Source of the DNA: an uncultured Prevotellaceae bacterium | Lineage (GTDB): Bacteria > Bacteroidota > Bacteroidia > Bacteroidales > Bacteroidaceae | Length of the DNA: 64,000 nt | Reading direction: 5' to 3' | Assembly: GCA_937877625.1 (NCBI GenBank) | Contig: CALFJG010000023.1 | Span: forward strand, 1 to 64,000 | The notes under the pieces: generated by a model | Database searches by the model: none | Told to the model about the DNA's origin: nothing | The model's input: only the letters and a program-made list of their open reading frames with translations | In this document: positions 44,542 through 55,500 of the stretch, piece after piece | How the letters are laid out: every line of letters starts with the position of its first letter | Position numbering within the stretch: the stretch's first letter is position 1 | Position numbers and translations under genes: made by a program

Positions 44542-47166
44542 TTATAGTGCCATTTCTACTATTTTAGCTACGGCAGCCTCAAGACCGTTGATATCTTTTC
44601 CACCAGCAGTTGCGAAGTGGGGTGCACCACCACCGCCGCCACGAATAAGTTTGGCTGCTTCGCGCACCAAATTACCAGCGTGTAAACCGCGTTGCTGAAC
44701 GAGGTTTTTGCTTATCATTACCGTTAGGAGCGGTTTGTCGGCAAACCGCGTACCAAGTACCACGAGTACGTTTTCGGGCAACTGGGCGGCTATCTGGAAA
44801 GCAAGGTCTTTAGCTACTTCGGGTTTAATCTCTCCAGGCAATACGCCTTTAACCACTTTTATATCGCCGCGCTGTTCAGCATATTCCACCAAACGGTCGC
44901 GCATACGCAGTGTCTGCTCTTTCAGGAAGCCTTCCACCTGTTTGTGCAAACCGCTATTTTCTTCCAGTGTCTTAGCAATAGCGGCTTGGAGATCTTTTGC
45001 CCCAGAAAAGAAGCCGCGCAAATCCTCAAGTAAATCAATCTCGGCAAAAACATACTCTTCGGCAGCCAAGCCCGTAACGGCCTCAACACGCCGCACGCCA
45101 GCGGCGACACTCCCTTCGCTCAAAATACGAAAGAAACCTATGCGGCCAGTGCGTTGCACGTGGCAACCGCCGCAAAACTCTACGCTGCTACCAAATTTCA
45201 CCACGCGTACCTTATCGCCATATTTCTCACCAAAGAGAGCGATGGCACCCAAGGCACGCGCCTCGTTAATGGGCAGGTTGCGGAAATCCTCTAAGGGTAT
45301 GTCCTCGCGGATACGAGAATTAACGAGTTTCTCAACACGGCGAATTTCCTCGGGGCTTACTTTCTGAAAATGCGAAAAATCGAAGCGCAGATAGTCTGGC
45401 GTAACAAGCGAGCCTTTCTGCTCTACGTGTGTTCCGAGTACCTCGCGCAAAGCTTGGTCAAGGAGATGAGTAGCGGTATGGTTGGCCTCGCACGCTCGAC
45501 GTGCCTTTTCGTCCACCACGGCGAGAAAGTCTGCCGAAGGATTTTGCGGCAACAAACGAGAGAAATGCACCGTCACACCATTCTCTTGTTTCGTGTCGAA
45601 GATTTCAGTGCGCTCCTCGCCCGAAACCAAGAAACCGCGGTCGCCCACTTGTCCACCCATCTCGGCATAGAACGGTGTTTTGGAAAGTACAATTTGGTAG
45701 TACTCCTGCTTCTTTTCTTTCACATGACGGTAGCGCAGGATGCGCGTTGGCAATGTAAGGTGGTCATAACCATCAAATATACTCTCGCCTTCGGAGAGAA
45801 TCTTCCAGTCATCGGCTTGTTTAGCAGCATCGCCTCGAGCGCGCTCCTTTTGTTTCTGCATCTCACTATTAAAGGCAGCTTCGTCCACACTAAGACCATG
45901 TTCGGCACAGATAAGTTGGGTGAGATCAAGCGGGAAACCAAATGTATCAAACAAGGTAAAGGCTTTCGTGCCGTCCACCACCGCAAGTCCCCCAGTCTTC
46001 GTTTCACCAATCACGCCGTCAAGCAACGCAATACCTGTACTGAGTGTGCGCAAGAACGATTCCTCCTCCTCGCGCATCACATTGGCAATTAAACTTTCCT
46101 GCGCCTTCAGTTCAGGATAGGCCTCTCCCATCTCACGTACGAGTGTTGGCAATAACTTATACATAAAAGCCTCTTGCTGACCGAGGTAGGTATAGGCATA
46201 ACGCACTGCACGGCGCAAGATACGACGAATCACATAGCCGGCCTTGGCATTCGACGGTAACTGCCCATCGGCAATGCTAAAAGCTATGGCACGCAAGTGG
46301 TCAGCAACAACGCGCATCGCCACATCGGTGACCTCGTTAATGCCATAAGCCTTGCCGCTAAGGTCTTCTATGGTACGGATAATGGGTTGGAACACATCGG
46401 TATCATAGTTTGATTTCTTTCCTTGCATAACCATACAGAGACGTTCAAAGCCCATACCCGTATCTATAACTTTTTTAGGTAGCGGCTGAAGAGAACCATC
46501 GGCCATACGGTTGTATTGCATAAAGACTAAGTTCCAAATCTCTATAACTTGAGGATTGTCCTTATTGACAAGCAAGGCGCCACTAACGGCTTTCTTTTCC
46601 TCATCGCTACGCAAGTCAATATGTATTTCTGAACAGGGACCACAAGGCCCTGTGTCGCCCATCTCCCAGAAATTGTCGTGCTTGTTGCCGTTGATGATAT
46701 GGTCTTCGGAGAAATAGGCCGCCCAATAACCCGCAGCCTCGTCATCACGCGCCAGACCTTCGTCGGGTGCTCCCTCAAACACCGTAACATAAAGCACCGA
46801 AGAATCTACGCCGAGTACTTTTACTAAGAATTCATAAGCATACTGAATGGCTTCTTTCTTGAAATAGTCACCGAAACTCCAGTTCCCAAGCATTTCAAAC
46901 ATTGTGTGGTGGTACGTATCGCGCCCCACCTCCTCAAGGTCGTTGTGCTTGCCACTCACGCGTAGGCATTTTTGAGAGTCGGTTTGCCGAGTACTCTTGG
47001 GCTCAACATTGCCGAGAATAATGTCCTTAAACTGGTTCATCCCAGCGTTAGTAAACATCAACGAGGGATCATTCTTAATCACCATCGGAGCACTGGGTAT
47101 CACGAGGTGGCCGTGTTCTGCAAAATAGGCCTTAAAGGCCTCGCGTATCTGATTTGCTGTCATCAT
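44542..47166 (-). CDS. alaS: alanyl-tRNA synthetase
   Basis: Class II synthetase charging tRNA-Ala, with editing. About 874 residues, full length: catalytic domain ([35 protein letters not shown]), editing domain with HTATHLL and [15 protein letters not shown], and C-terminal glycine-rich [14 protein letters not shown]. The start is ATG 47166 or 47163; a TTG two codons earlier is unlikely. Divergent from GH20, sharing a short promoter gap. Confidence 0.97.
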   Translation of the reverse strand: MMTANQIREAFKAYFAEHGHLVIPSAPMVIKNDPSLMFTNAGMNQFKDIILGNVEPKSTRQTDSQKCLRVSGKHNDLEEVGRDTYHHTMFEMLGNWSFGDYFKKEAIQYAYEFLVKVLGVDSSVLYVTVFEGAPDEGLARDDEAAGYWAAYFSEDHIINGNKHDNFWEMGDTGPCGPCSEIHIDLRSDEEKKAVSGALLVNKDNPQVIEIWNLVFMQYNRMADGSLQPLPKKVIDTGMGFERLCMVMQGKKSNYDTDVFQPIIRTIEDLSGKAYGINEVTDVAMRVVADHLRAIAFSIADGQLPSNAKAGYVIRRILRRAVRYAYTYLGQQEAFMYKLLPTLVREMGEAYPELKAQESLIANVMREEEESFLRTLSTGIALLDGVIGETKTGGLAVVDGTKAFTLFDTFGFPLDLTQLICAEHGLSVDEAAFNSEMQKQKERARGDAAKQADDWKILSEGESIFDGYDHLTLPTRILRYRHVKEKKQEYYQIVLSKTPFYAEMGGQVGDRGFLVSGEERTEIFDTKQENGVTVHFSRLLPQNPSADFLAVVDEKARRACEANHTATHLLDQALREVLGTHVEQKGSLVTPDYLRFDFSHFQKVSPEEIRRVEKLVNSRIREDIPLEDFRNLPINEARALGAIALFGEKYGDKVRVVKFGSSVEFCGGCHVQRTGRIGFFRILSEGSVAAGVRRVEAVTGLAAEEYVFAEIDLLEDLRGFFSGAKDLQAAIAKTLEENSGLHKQVEGFLKEQTLRMRDRLVEYAEQRGDIKVVKGVLPGEIKPEVAKDLAFQIAAQLPENVLVVLGTRFADKPLLTVMISKNLVQQRGLHAGNLVREAAKLIRGGGGGAPHFATAGGKDINGLEAAVAKIVEMAL

Positions 47167-47207
47167 AATCAAAACAATGTTTTACATATTTTCGTGTAAA
47201 TCAAGTG

Positions 47208-47215
47208 CAAAAGTA
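47208..47215 (-). promoter_or_regulatory. -7 box for alaS
   Basis: Reads TACTTTTG on the minus strand, 42 bases upstream of the alaS start. Confidence 0.65.
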
Positions 47216-47258
47216 TTGTTTTTCGGCATAATAGCACGAGCAATTGGTCAAAAAGTCC

Positions 47259-47266
47259 TACTTTCG
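47259..47266 (+). promoter_or_regulatory. -7 box for the GH20 gene
   Basis: TACTTTCG, one mismatch from TAnnTTTG, 42 bases before the ATG at 47309; a TTGG lies about 20 bases upstream as a possible -33. Confidence 0.5.
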
Positions 47267-47308
47267 CGCTATAAAGCTGCAAAACATCCTTAACTATATC
47301 AATAAATC

Positions 47309-50300
47309 ATGAAAAAACTTTTCTTCGCTTTTGTGGTTCTGCTCTTTTTGGGACAAACGGCTCAAGCACAAACGGTAAACCTAACGCCTTGGCCAAAGAC
47401 AATAACCACTCAAACGGGTCAATTTGTGTTGCCACAAGAAATCACTATTGATGCCACAGGACTTTCTGAGGAAGTGTTCACCGATGTGAACAATTTTGCC
47501 GCCACACTGCATGCCGCTACGGGACGCAACGTATCTGTTGGTGCAAGCGATGCACCTACCATAGCATTAAAACTCAATACCACACGTCTTGACGATGAAG
47601 GTTATATACTCGTCATCACCTCCGAAGGCATCACACTGCGTGCCAGCACACCCACAGGTTTTTTCTATGGGTTGCAAAGCATCAAAAAAATGTTGCCTGC
47701 TAACGTACTTTTGGAGCAGCTTGATGCCACGGCTGAATACGTTCTTCCGTGTGTCACCATAAACGATGCACCGCGGTTTGCCTACCGCGGTTTTATGCTT
47801 GATGTGAGCCGCCACTTTTTCACCGTTGACGAAATAAAGAAGATGCTTCGCCTAATGGCATATTATAAGATGAACCATTTTCATTGGCATCTCACTGATG
47901 ATCAAGGCTGGCGTGTAGAAGTGAAGAAATATCCAAAGCTTACCACGGTGGGTGCTACGCGCGGAAACTCTTGGAACACAGACCTGAAATATGGTCAGTA
48001 CTGGACAAATGCACAATATGGCCCTTACTTCTATACTCAAGAAGAAATCCGCGATGTAGTGGCCTATGCCGCAGCACTCCACATCACCGTTGTACCCGAG
48101 ATAGAGATGCCCGGTCATCTTGCCGCAGCAATGGCTGCCTACCCCGAATTTAGTTGCAACCCCAGCGGCTCGCACAGCGTATGGACTACGGGAGGCATCT
48201 CTACTGATGTGCTTAACGTAGCCAATGAAGCCGCTATACAATTTGCTAAAGACATCCTCACCGAGATAGCCCCGCTCTTCCCCGGAGAGACTTTCCACGT
48301 AGGTGGCGATGAAACACCCACCACAGCGTGGCAGAACAATGCCGAGTGTCAAGCACTTTATGCTGCTGAGAGTATGACAAGTTACTCTCAACTGCAGAGC
48401 CGTTTTACTAAAATCATCTCCGAGCACTTGCAAACACTTGGCAAGCGCATTGCCGTGTGGAACGAAGCTATCACCGCAAGCGGCGCAAACACCGACTTAG
48501 TAAAGCAAGCTGGTGCTACTGTGTATTGCTGGATGCCTTGCCAATCGGGAGCATCGAAAGCCGCCGATCTCGGCTTGCGTGCCATTGTCACAGAATATAA
48601 TAGTAGCGGGCAGTCGTACTATATCAACCGCAAGCCCACCACAAGTGATTATGGTGCTGGCAGCGGCGACAATACGTTGCAAAACACCTATAACTATGTA
48701 CCCGTACCCAGTGGCATCTCTTCCGCGCGCGAACAATATTATTATGGTGTACAAGGCACGTTCTGGTGTGAACACGTTAGCGAACCCGAGCATATGGAAT
48801 ATCTCGCCCTGCCACGCCTTATGGCTGTAGCTGAAGCAGGCTGGACACCGCAGGCACATAAGGACTGGACATCGTTCCGTAATCGTATGCGCCAAGACAC
48901 CACACTCCTAAAGATGGGCGGCTACAACTACCACCCCCAGTTTATAAAATACGATGATGCCACGCCCTCTGCCGATGGAACGACATCAGAAAGCGTAATG
49001 CCGCAGTCGTCCACAGGCTTAGAGGCCGACAGTAAGTATTGGTACAAAATTGTTTCGCGCGGCGTGCAACGCGAAAGCCGTCAGATGGAACTTATTCAAA
49101 ACGGCTCGGCTTTACTCACCGAACAGAGTGCCAATGGTGCCGCCGTAGGGTTGCTCTGGAGCAATACTGCCGCTACAGAGTCTGCCAGTAACTACGATGC
49201 TCAACTCTGGGCCTTTGAACTAGACCCAGGCGGCAGCGGGAAATATGCCTTAGTAAATAAAACCGCGCCAAACGGCTCGGTAAACCCTACAGCCTCGGCC
49301 GCCGGAACAGGTGGCCGATGGTCTTATGATAGCAATACGAAAAACTACAATTTTGTACTCGGCGACAACGGCTATGGCCTTGACGACGAGTATTATTATT
49401 ACTCTATTCGCAGCGACAGCTACACCAATTTATGGATGAACTGCGCGATGCCCGCCCGTGGCTACACCGTGAACCTCTACAACAATCCTGCCGATGGCAA
49501 TGGCGGGCTTTGGACTTTTGTGCCCACCTTTTTCGTAGAAGCCACGACCGCTGACCTACAAGCTGAGGCACGCACCATCCTTTCTACCGCACAGACGTAT
49601 GAGGAAGAGAGCGAACGCCTCCCCGGACTATTTGGCTACGAAGAGATTGACGCTTTGCAGACGTTGGTAAACAACCCTGAGGGTGTGAGTAGAGAAACAT
49701 TTCTCGCCGCGCTGGATGCAGCGAAAGCGAGCTTAGTATTCCCCGAATTGGGTAGCACGTATCGTGTGACTAACACCTTGGAACGTTTTGCTGAGTGCTC
49801 ACTATGCGACGTGAAAGGCAACACGTACCTCACCCATACCGCCGATACCTATACCGCCGATGCTTGGACAGTAACCACCCTTACCGCGCGCAACGGTTTA
49901 ACAGCCCGTGTACGACTTAAGAATGTAGCCACAGCGCGTTTTGTAGGAGCTCCTGCAAGTAGTGCTACGGGTAATCTCGGCAATCTTGTCGGCACAAGTT
50001 CCACACTACTTACACTGACCTATCTCCCTGCAGAAGGCGACTTTGTGATTGCCAGCAGCGACATGAACTATTATCCCGTGCCAACCACCGCCCCGTCCAA
50101 CCCGGGTACCATAGCAGCAAGTAGTAGTGCCATTCGTCCAATGGGTACGGGGTGGAAATTCACTCCTGTGCGAGTACTCACACTGATTTGTGTGAATGAG
50201 GCAGACGAAAGTGTGCTGGACACATATACCTGTAGTCGCAGCGAGGAAGAACTTTCCAATCCCCTCACCTATCCCGAATTTCGTGGATATAGTTATTCCG

Positions 50301-51340
50301 GAAAGGAAAACATAGACGAGAACACAATACGCCTTCGCTATCGACGCACAAGCTACAATGTTGACGTGATTGGACGCGATGTTCACGGAGCTATCGTAGT
50401 AGAAAAACTCGGGCAGCAAAATGTAGATGCCTGTGGGTCCTATTGCCCTACTGTACCCGAAGTACCATATTATACTACTAGTACCACCTCTATTGACTGC
50501 GGAGAACGTCCGTGCCAAGACACTATTATCACAATTCTTTACGAAACCGATGCTTATACTGGTGTGCGATATCTTGGGCAGACAGTATCGGAATTAAAAG
50601 ACGGACATAGTTATGTGTTCTACGACACGTCACCCAGCGCCTCAGAACGTATCGGTTACCGTAACATTGACCCCTCTACCGGCCGCATTATGCAAGCCAC
50701 TACTATCAACGGTGCAGATCCGTACTACGTATGGACGTTAGAACGCGTAGGCACTACGGGAAACCGTTTCCGTGTGAAGAATGAAATAACTGGCAAATAC
50801 ATACCTCTTCTCACACGTAGCGGAGCTATCTATGTGGACGATGAAGGCGACACGTTTACTTTTACCCGCCACGATGATGTATGGGAGATATGGGGTACAA
50901 ACAGCCTTTGTTGGGACGGTGTTGCAGGCTCATTCACCGGTTGGACCAGTTACGGCCACCCATATAAGATATACGAATACCATGCCTTGCCGTTCTATTT
51001 AGTAACGGTGAACTACGTTTACGACAACGAAGAAACTGCGGCTCCCAGCGTTACAGCCCTCGTTGAAGCAGGGCAAAACTACACTATCAACGTGCCAACC
51101 ATATCTGGTTATGTGGTAAAAATGATAGAAAATAGCGAAGCACTCAACCCCGTAGAAAGCCACGCCAACGTGCGTGTAGTATATATTGATGAAACAACGG
51201 GATTCTCATTGAGAAAAGGGAAAGTCAAAGATCAAGCAAGCAACTCAGCCGCTGCCATCTATGACCTCCAAGGTCGCCGTGTGTTCCAACCGCACCACGG
51301 CCTATACATCGTGAGTGGCAGCAAGGTGTTCATTAAATAA
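47309..51340 (+). CDS. secreted GH20 beta-N-acetylhexosaminidase with large C-terminal region
   Basis: Removes terminal GlcNAc/GalNAc from glycans such as mucin or chitobiose chains. Signal peptide (1-20, TAQAQ), N-terminal GH20b-like domain (about 25-145), catalytic barrel (about 150-510) with MNHFHWHLTDDQGWR and HVGGDETP (Asp334-Glu335, catalytic pair). The unusual part is the remaining 800 residues: a ricin-like beta-trefoil-like block after 560, a FIVAR-like helix (about 750-800), Ig- or MucBP-like segments, and a final IYDLQGRRVF, ..., GLYIVSGSKVFIK that resembles a Bacteroidota type IX sorting tail. 1343 residues is long for GH20. It stands alone. Confidence 0.92.
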   Translation: MKKLFFAFVVLLFLGQTAQAQTVNLTPWPKTITTQTGQFVLPQEITIDATGLSEEVFTDVNNFAATLHAATGRNVSVGASDAPTIALKLNTTRLDDEGYILVITSEGITLRASTPTGFFYGLQSIKKMLPANVLLEQLDATAEYVLPCVTINDAPRFAYRGFMLDVSRHFFTVDEIKKMLRLMAYYKMNHFHWHLTDDQGWRVEVKKYPKLTTVGATRGNSWNTDLKYGQYWTNAQYGPYFYTQEEIRDVVAYAAALHITVVPEIEMPGHLAAAMAAYPEFSCNPSGSHSVWTTGGISTDVLNVANEAAIQFAKDILTEIAPLFPGETFHVGGDETPTTAWQNNAECQALYAAESMTSYSQLQSRFTKIISEHLQTLGKRIAVWNEAITASGANTDLVKQAGATVYCWMPCQSGASKAADLGLRAIVTEYNSSGQSYYINRKPTTSDYGAGSGDNTLQNTYNYVPVPSGISSAREQYYYGVQGTFWCEHVSEPEHMEYLALPRLMAVAEAGWTPQAHKDWTSFRNRMRQDTTLLKMGGYNYHPQFIKYDDATPSADGTTSESVMPQSSTGLEADSKYWYKIVSRGVQRESRQMELIQNGSALLTEQSANGAAVGLLWSNTAATESASNYDAQLWAFELDPGGSGKYALVNKTAPNGSVNPTASAAGTGGRWSYDSNTKNYNFVLGDNGYGLDDEYYYYSIRSDSYTNLWMNCAMPARGYTVNLYNNPADGNGGLWTFVPTFFVEATTADLQAEARTILSTAQTYEEESERLPGLFGYEEIDALQTLVNNPEGVSRETFLAALDAAKASLVFPELGSTYRVTNTLERFAECSLCDVKGNTYLTHTADTYTADAWTVTTLTARNGLTARVRLKNVATARFVGAPASSATGNLGNLVGTSSTLLTLTYLPAEGDFVIASSDMNYYPVPTTAPSNPGTIAASSSAIRPMGTGWKFTPVRVLTLICVNEADESVLDTYTCSRSEEELSNPLTYPEFRGYSYSGKENIDENTIRLRYRRTSYNVDVIGRDVHGAIVVEKLGQQNVDACGSYCPTVPEVPYYTTSTTSIDCGERPCQDTIITILYETDAYTGVRYLGQTVSELKDGHSYVFYDTSPSASERIGYRNIDPSTGRIMQATTINGADPYYVWTLERVGTTGNRFRVKNEITGKYIPLLTRSGAIYVDDEGDTFTFTRHDDVWEIWGTNSLCWDGVAGSFTGWTSYGHPYKIYEYHALPFYLVTVNYVYDNEETAAPSVTALVEAGQNYTINVPTISGYVVKMIENSEALNPVESHANVRVVYIDETTGFSLRKGKVKDQASNSAAAIYDLQGRRVFQPHHGLYIVSGSKVFIK

Positions 51341-51382
51341 CAGCAGCAACAAATACGTACAACAACGCTCCATTTAGACTTC

Positions 51383-51442
51383 AGGTGTGTTCTAATAATC
51401 CCCACGGTTTAGTTTGACCACCTTGACGAGTCTTTAACCTTT
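51383..51442 (+). repeat. 58-bp dispersed repeat, copy 2
   Basis: Matches 40111-40168 in block order: AGGTGTGTTCTA, CCACGGTTTAGTTTGAC, CTTTAACCTTTT. Here the 137-bp repeat does not follow. Confidence 0.75.
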
Positions 51443-51503
51443 TATTCAAATTTCCGAAGTAGTGAAGCCTATCAGTGTCGTAGGTGTAGCAACCAAGATG
51501 CAA

Positions 51504-51567
51504 CTCTCCGGAAGCGTAAGCGGCTCGCCTGCATCATTTTTGCAGCGAGCCGCGTGCGCTCATAGCA
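51504..51567. repeat. inverted copies of the array-associated module
   Basis: GGCTCGC (51522-51528) and GCGAGCC (51545-51551) arms enclose CTGCATCATTTTTGCA. The minus strand carries a diverged copy of the module at 27870-27905 and the plus strand a partial copy (CGAGCCGCGTGCGCTC). Confidence 0.65.
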
Positions 51568-51569
51568 TC

Positions 51570-51716
51570 GTCCGACGGTGTTTAAACTTAGTCCGATTGA
51601 TTCTAAAATCAAAGGCTTTGATTTTAAAATCAATCCGATTGATTTTAAAATCAATCGGACTATGTTTAGACGCCGTCCGACCACGATAAAACTCCGTCCG
51701 ACCTATTTCCTCTTTC
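51570..51716. repeat. 21-bp palindromic repeat array C (7 units)
   Basis: Units start at 51570, 51591, 51612, 51633, 51654, 51675 and 51696. Perfect palindromes TTGATTTTAAAATCAA are at 51618-51633 and 51639-51654, a one-change version at 51597-51612. The array starts AGTCCGATTGATT and its core ends AATCAATCGGACT, giving a long self-complementary stretch. It is followed by CCTCTTTCCCGCGTTTGC, as after array B. Confidence 0.92.
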
Positions 51717-51843
51717 CCGCGTTTGCCCTCCTCAATGCGATGCTACGGTTATGATTCAAGTGTCGGGAGTAATGAAAACATACCCGTGTTGCAGGCAGGG
51801 CATCCGAGGTGCAACTGTCAGGCAGCACAGGCATCCTCGCCTG

Positions 51844-51880
51844 CAAAACGATGCACGCGAGCCGCGTGCGCTCCGACAGG
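51844..51880 (+). repeat. downstream module of array C
   Basis: CAAAACGATGCACGCGAGCC then GCGTGCGCTCCGACAGG, closely matching 27870-27905. With array C it makes the second copy of a composite of about 300 bases. The rest of the gap 51341-52194 holds no gene I can support. Confidence 0.8.
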
Positions 51881-52194
51881 CTGTTCGCCTGCTTGCCTTA
51901 TAAAGGGAACAGCATTGGTACGCTCGTTGCCTTTTTAGGGCTTACGAAACTTGAACCTTTTGCAGTTCATAACCATTTATCGCTCAAAAACAGAATTATT
52001 CGTTAACCCAGAAGCGCAAGACGAAGTTTACTTCAACTTTGCCTTAATGAGAAAATGTCTGTTAAAAACAAACTTTTCCTGCCAAAACATTTGTTTGTTT
52101 CTTTACAATAACTATTTTTGCACCGCTTTTTAAGGCAGAAGCCTGCTGAATAACAGCTCAACGACTGAAAGAGTTTCTCCTTAAAGCAAAATAT

Positions 52195-52269
52195 GGTGTC
52201 TGTAGTTCAGTTGGTTAGAGCGTCAGATTGTGGTTCTGAATGTCGTGGGTTCGAGTCCCATCAGACACC
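52195..52269 (+). tRNA. tRNA-His (anticodon GTG)
   Basis: Acceptor arms GTGTCTG/CAGACAC with the extra 5' G at 52195 facing C at 52269, as required for tRNA-His; D-arm GTTCAGTTGGTTAGAGC; anticodon stem TCAGA/TCTGA with loop TTGTGGT; T-arm GTGGG-TTCGAGT-CCCAT. The CCA end is not encoded. Confidence 0.96.
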
Positions 52270-52480
52270 CCCGTTTCTCCTCTTTCTTTTTTCGGAGAAT
52301 TTTAACAAGAGCCACCGGAACACATTGTTTTGGTGGCTTTTTGTATGCGCCTTTTTTGGGGTCAGTCTGAAAAGGGCTGTTGCAAGACTTGTTTTGATAA
52401 GAAAACTTAAAAAACTGACTTATTTGCCCAAAAAACCATATACAACTCCTGTTTTTGGTTAATTCGTACACACAGACAAC

Positions 52481-52488
52481 TATCTTTG
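52481..52488 (+). promoter_or_regulatory. -7 box for the alpha-2-macroglobulin-like gene
   Basis: TATCTTTG followed by CAGC, with TTTG at 52454-52457 (23-base spacer). The leader to ATG 52515 is about 20 bases. Confidence 0.65.
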
Positions 52489-52514
52489 CAGCACTAAAAT
52501 CAAAAAGATAAAAA

Positions 52515-55500
52515 ATGACTATGAGAAAGACTTTATTCTCCCTCTTTTTGTGGATAATAGCCCTAACAGGTTCTTTTGCGCAGTCGTACAATACGCTTTG
52601 GAAACAGGCTCAACAAGCACAAGAAGACGATTTGCCGCGCACAGCACTTGACATTGTAATTCGCATTCAGCAAAAAGCAGAAAGAGAGCATAAGACACCG
52701 CAATTGATACGCGCGATGTGTACACGACTGATGCTCGGCGATGATATTTCATCCGATAGTGTGTCATTTGACATTGCACGCATTGCGGCCTATCGCGATG
52801 CGGAGAAGAAACCCGTGGAACGCGCCTTGTGGAATGCGGTGTTAGCGATAGCTATGGATCATTTTTCGTGGGTCGACACGAGTTACAACCGCACATCAGA
52901 ACTCTGCTATCAAGAAATGCTTGCCGACTTCAACGCGCTAAGCAAAGCAAGCACCAAGAAATATCTCCCTTTGTTCGTGCAAGGCAAAAACAGCAAATAC
53001 TTCAATCACGATGTACTCCACGTTTTGGCGCGCCACTACTTAGAAAACGGAGGCGGGTACGGAAACGCATCTCGGGGGAAGATGCTTCTTCTCTCGCGCC
53101 TTATTACTTTCTACAAGAATGCTGGCAATCAGGAGGCAACCTTGCTCTGGACATTAGATAGCTTGACGCGTATGCAAAGCCACACTTACGACGTAACAAG
53201 AAGCGATGACTTTAGAAGACTCCAGCAGTTGAGCGAGGAATACAGTCAGCTGCAGCTCAATGCAATAACCTATGTAGCAATGACACAACTCGGCTATCGC
53301 ACGCGCATCAACGACAGTATCCTCAGCATCGTAGCCGAAGAGGGAATACGACGCTACCCCAACGCCTCCGCCACGCCCGAGCTGCGCAATTATCTGCTAA
53401 AAGTGCGCCAACCCGAGTTGCGCCTTTCGGGATTACAGGATGTAATGTATCCCAGCAAGGGCTATAATATGCGTCTGCATTTCAAAGCCAAAAACTGGTG
53501 CGAAGTACGTGTATATCGCATAGAAGGCTTCAACGCACGAAGCATTGCCGAAACAAAACAAAATGTACAAGACATGCCACGCACCTTAATGCGCTCGTAT
53601 AGTTTCAGAATAAAGGAACAGCCCCCGTATGTGGAAAGCGACACGACCATTCGCTTTGTAGCCCCCGACGAGCCTGGCCTTTACTTAATTCGACTCTACG
53701 ATGGAGATAATGAGTATGGCTATTATCGCTTTAATTGTACGCGGATGAAGTATATAACGTTGGATTTGGAAAAGGGAAACAGCCGCGTAAGCATTGTGGA
53801 TGCGATAACAGGAGAGCCTATCCTCGGCACAAGAATGGAACTGCGCAACAAGCCCAGCGCGCGTGAATCTCTTATTCATGAAGACCTTATGCCCGACGCA
53901 GATGGCAACTATCTCATAGATATTACTAACCGAAAAAATCGCATAGCCTACATTAGTTGCGGCACAGACCAAGCATTACCTGGCTTTACCCTTTCTTCAA
54001 ACACAAACTACAACCAAGGCAACAAGTCGCGTACACAGACACGCCTCTTTACCGACCGCGGCATTTATCGCCCAGGACAAAAGGTTATCGTGGGTGGATT
54101 TGTGTATACTCAAAAGGGGGACAACCTAAATGCAGAGGTTGGTAGCAACATTACTCTCAGCCTATACGACAGCAACTATAAAATTGTAGCACAAAACGAA
54201 GTCACCACCGATGACTTAGGTGGTTTTTCGGCTGATTTCAACTTGCCACAAACGGTATTACCTGGACACTTTACGCTAAAAGCAGAGGGGCAAACCGAGC
54301 CGACAACGATGACGATTGAAGTACAGGAATACAAGCGCCCCACGTTTGTAGTAGAACTTGACCCACTCGTTGGCACGTATCAACCAGGTGACACGGTGAT
54401 GCTAACAGGTACGGCACGAACTTATAGCGGTTTGCCCGTGGAGGAGGCCACCGTGAATTATAAAACAAATCGATATGAATTCTACTATTGGTATCGGCAT
54501 GGTAACGAGGAAGCCGTGGGACTGCAATTAGGCGACACGGTGACTGATGCCGAGGGACGTTTCTCTATACCTGTGGTACTCACTACGAGCGACAACCACT
54601 CCTGCCGTTTCTATTTCCAAACACGCATAGATGTTACAGCTCTACACGGCGAGACGCAAACCGCAACACAAAACACCTATGTGTCTTATAAAAAAGCTTA
54701 CCTAAGCATCGACTGGCCTGAGACGATTTGCTTTGAACACGCACCGACCGTTGTTCCGCACTTATATAACGCACAAGGCAACAACGTAGATGCTACAGGA
54801 ACAATAAAAATAAAATTAGGCAAGAACATCATACAGACCGACACCATCCGCACGGGACAGCCAATTCGTTTGACGCGCGGACAAATACCTGCATCAGGCA
54901 AATATATCATTGAGACAGAAGTTGAGTTAGACGGCGAAACGTTTAAGGATAAGAGCAACGTGCGCTTCTTCTCTGAACACGATACACACCCCGCCGCAGG
55001 CGATAATTTTTGGTACGACATCCGTCAAAGTACTCAAAAAGACACTGCCTATGTGATTATTGGTTCGGCGAGGCACGATGTCACAATGTTTATTGACACA
55101 TACACCAAGAAACGAATCGTAGAGGCACAGCGTGTAATCTTTAGCGACTCATTGCTCCACTACACCCTGACGTGGAAACGCGAATATGGCGATGCCGCGA
55201 ATATAACCTTCGCCTTTGTGAAAGAAGACACTCTCTATTCCCAAAGTGTAAACCTTGTAAAGCCCGAGCCCGATACACGTCTTAAGATGGGCTGGGTGAC
55301 CTTCCGCAGTTTGCTCACCCCCGGGCAACAAGAAGAATGGCGACTGCGTATTACCACGCCTGATGACACCCCTGTTAACGCCGAAGTAATGGCGCGCCTA
55401 TACGATGCTTCCTTAGACGCACTCTATCCCTACGATTGGCGCTTTGGGCATAAATTCTATCGCTACATACCTATTAGTTGCTGGAAATCAAGATATACTT

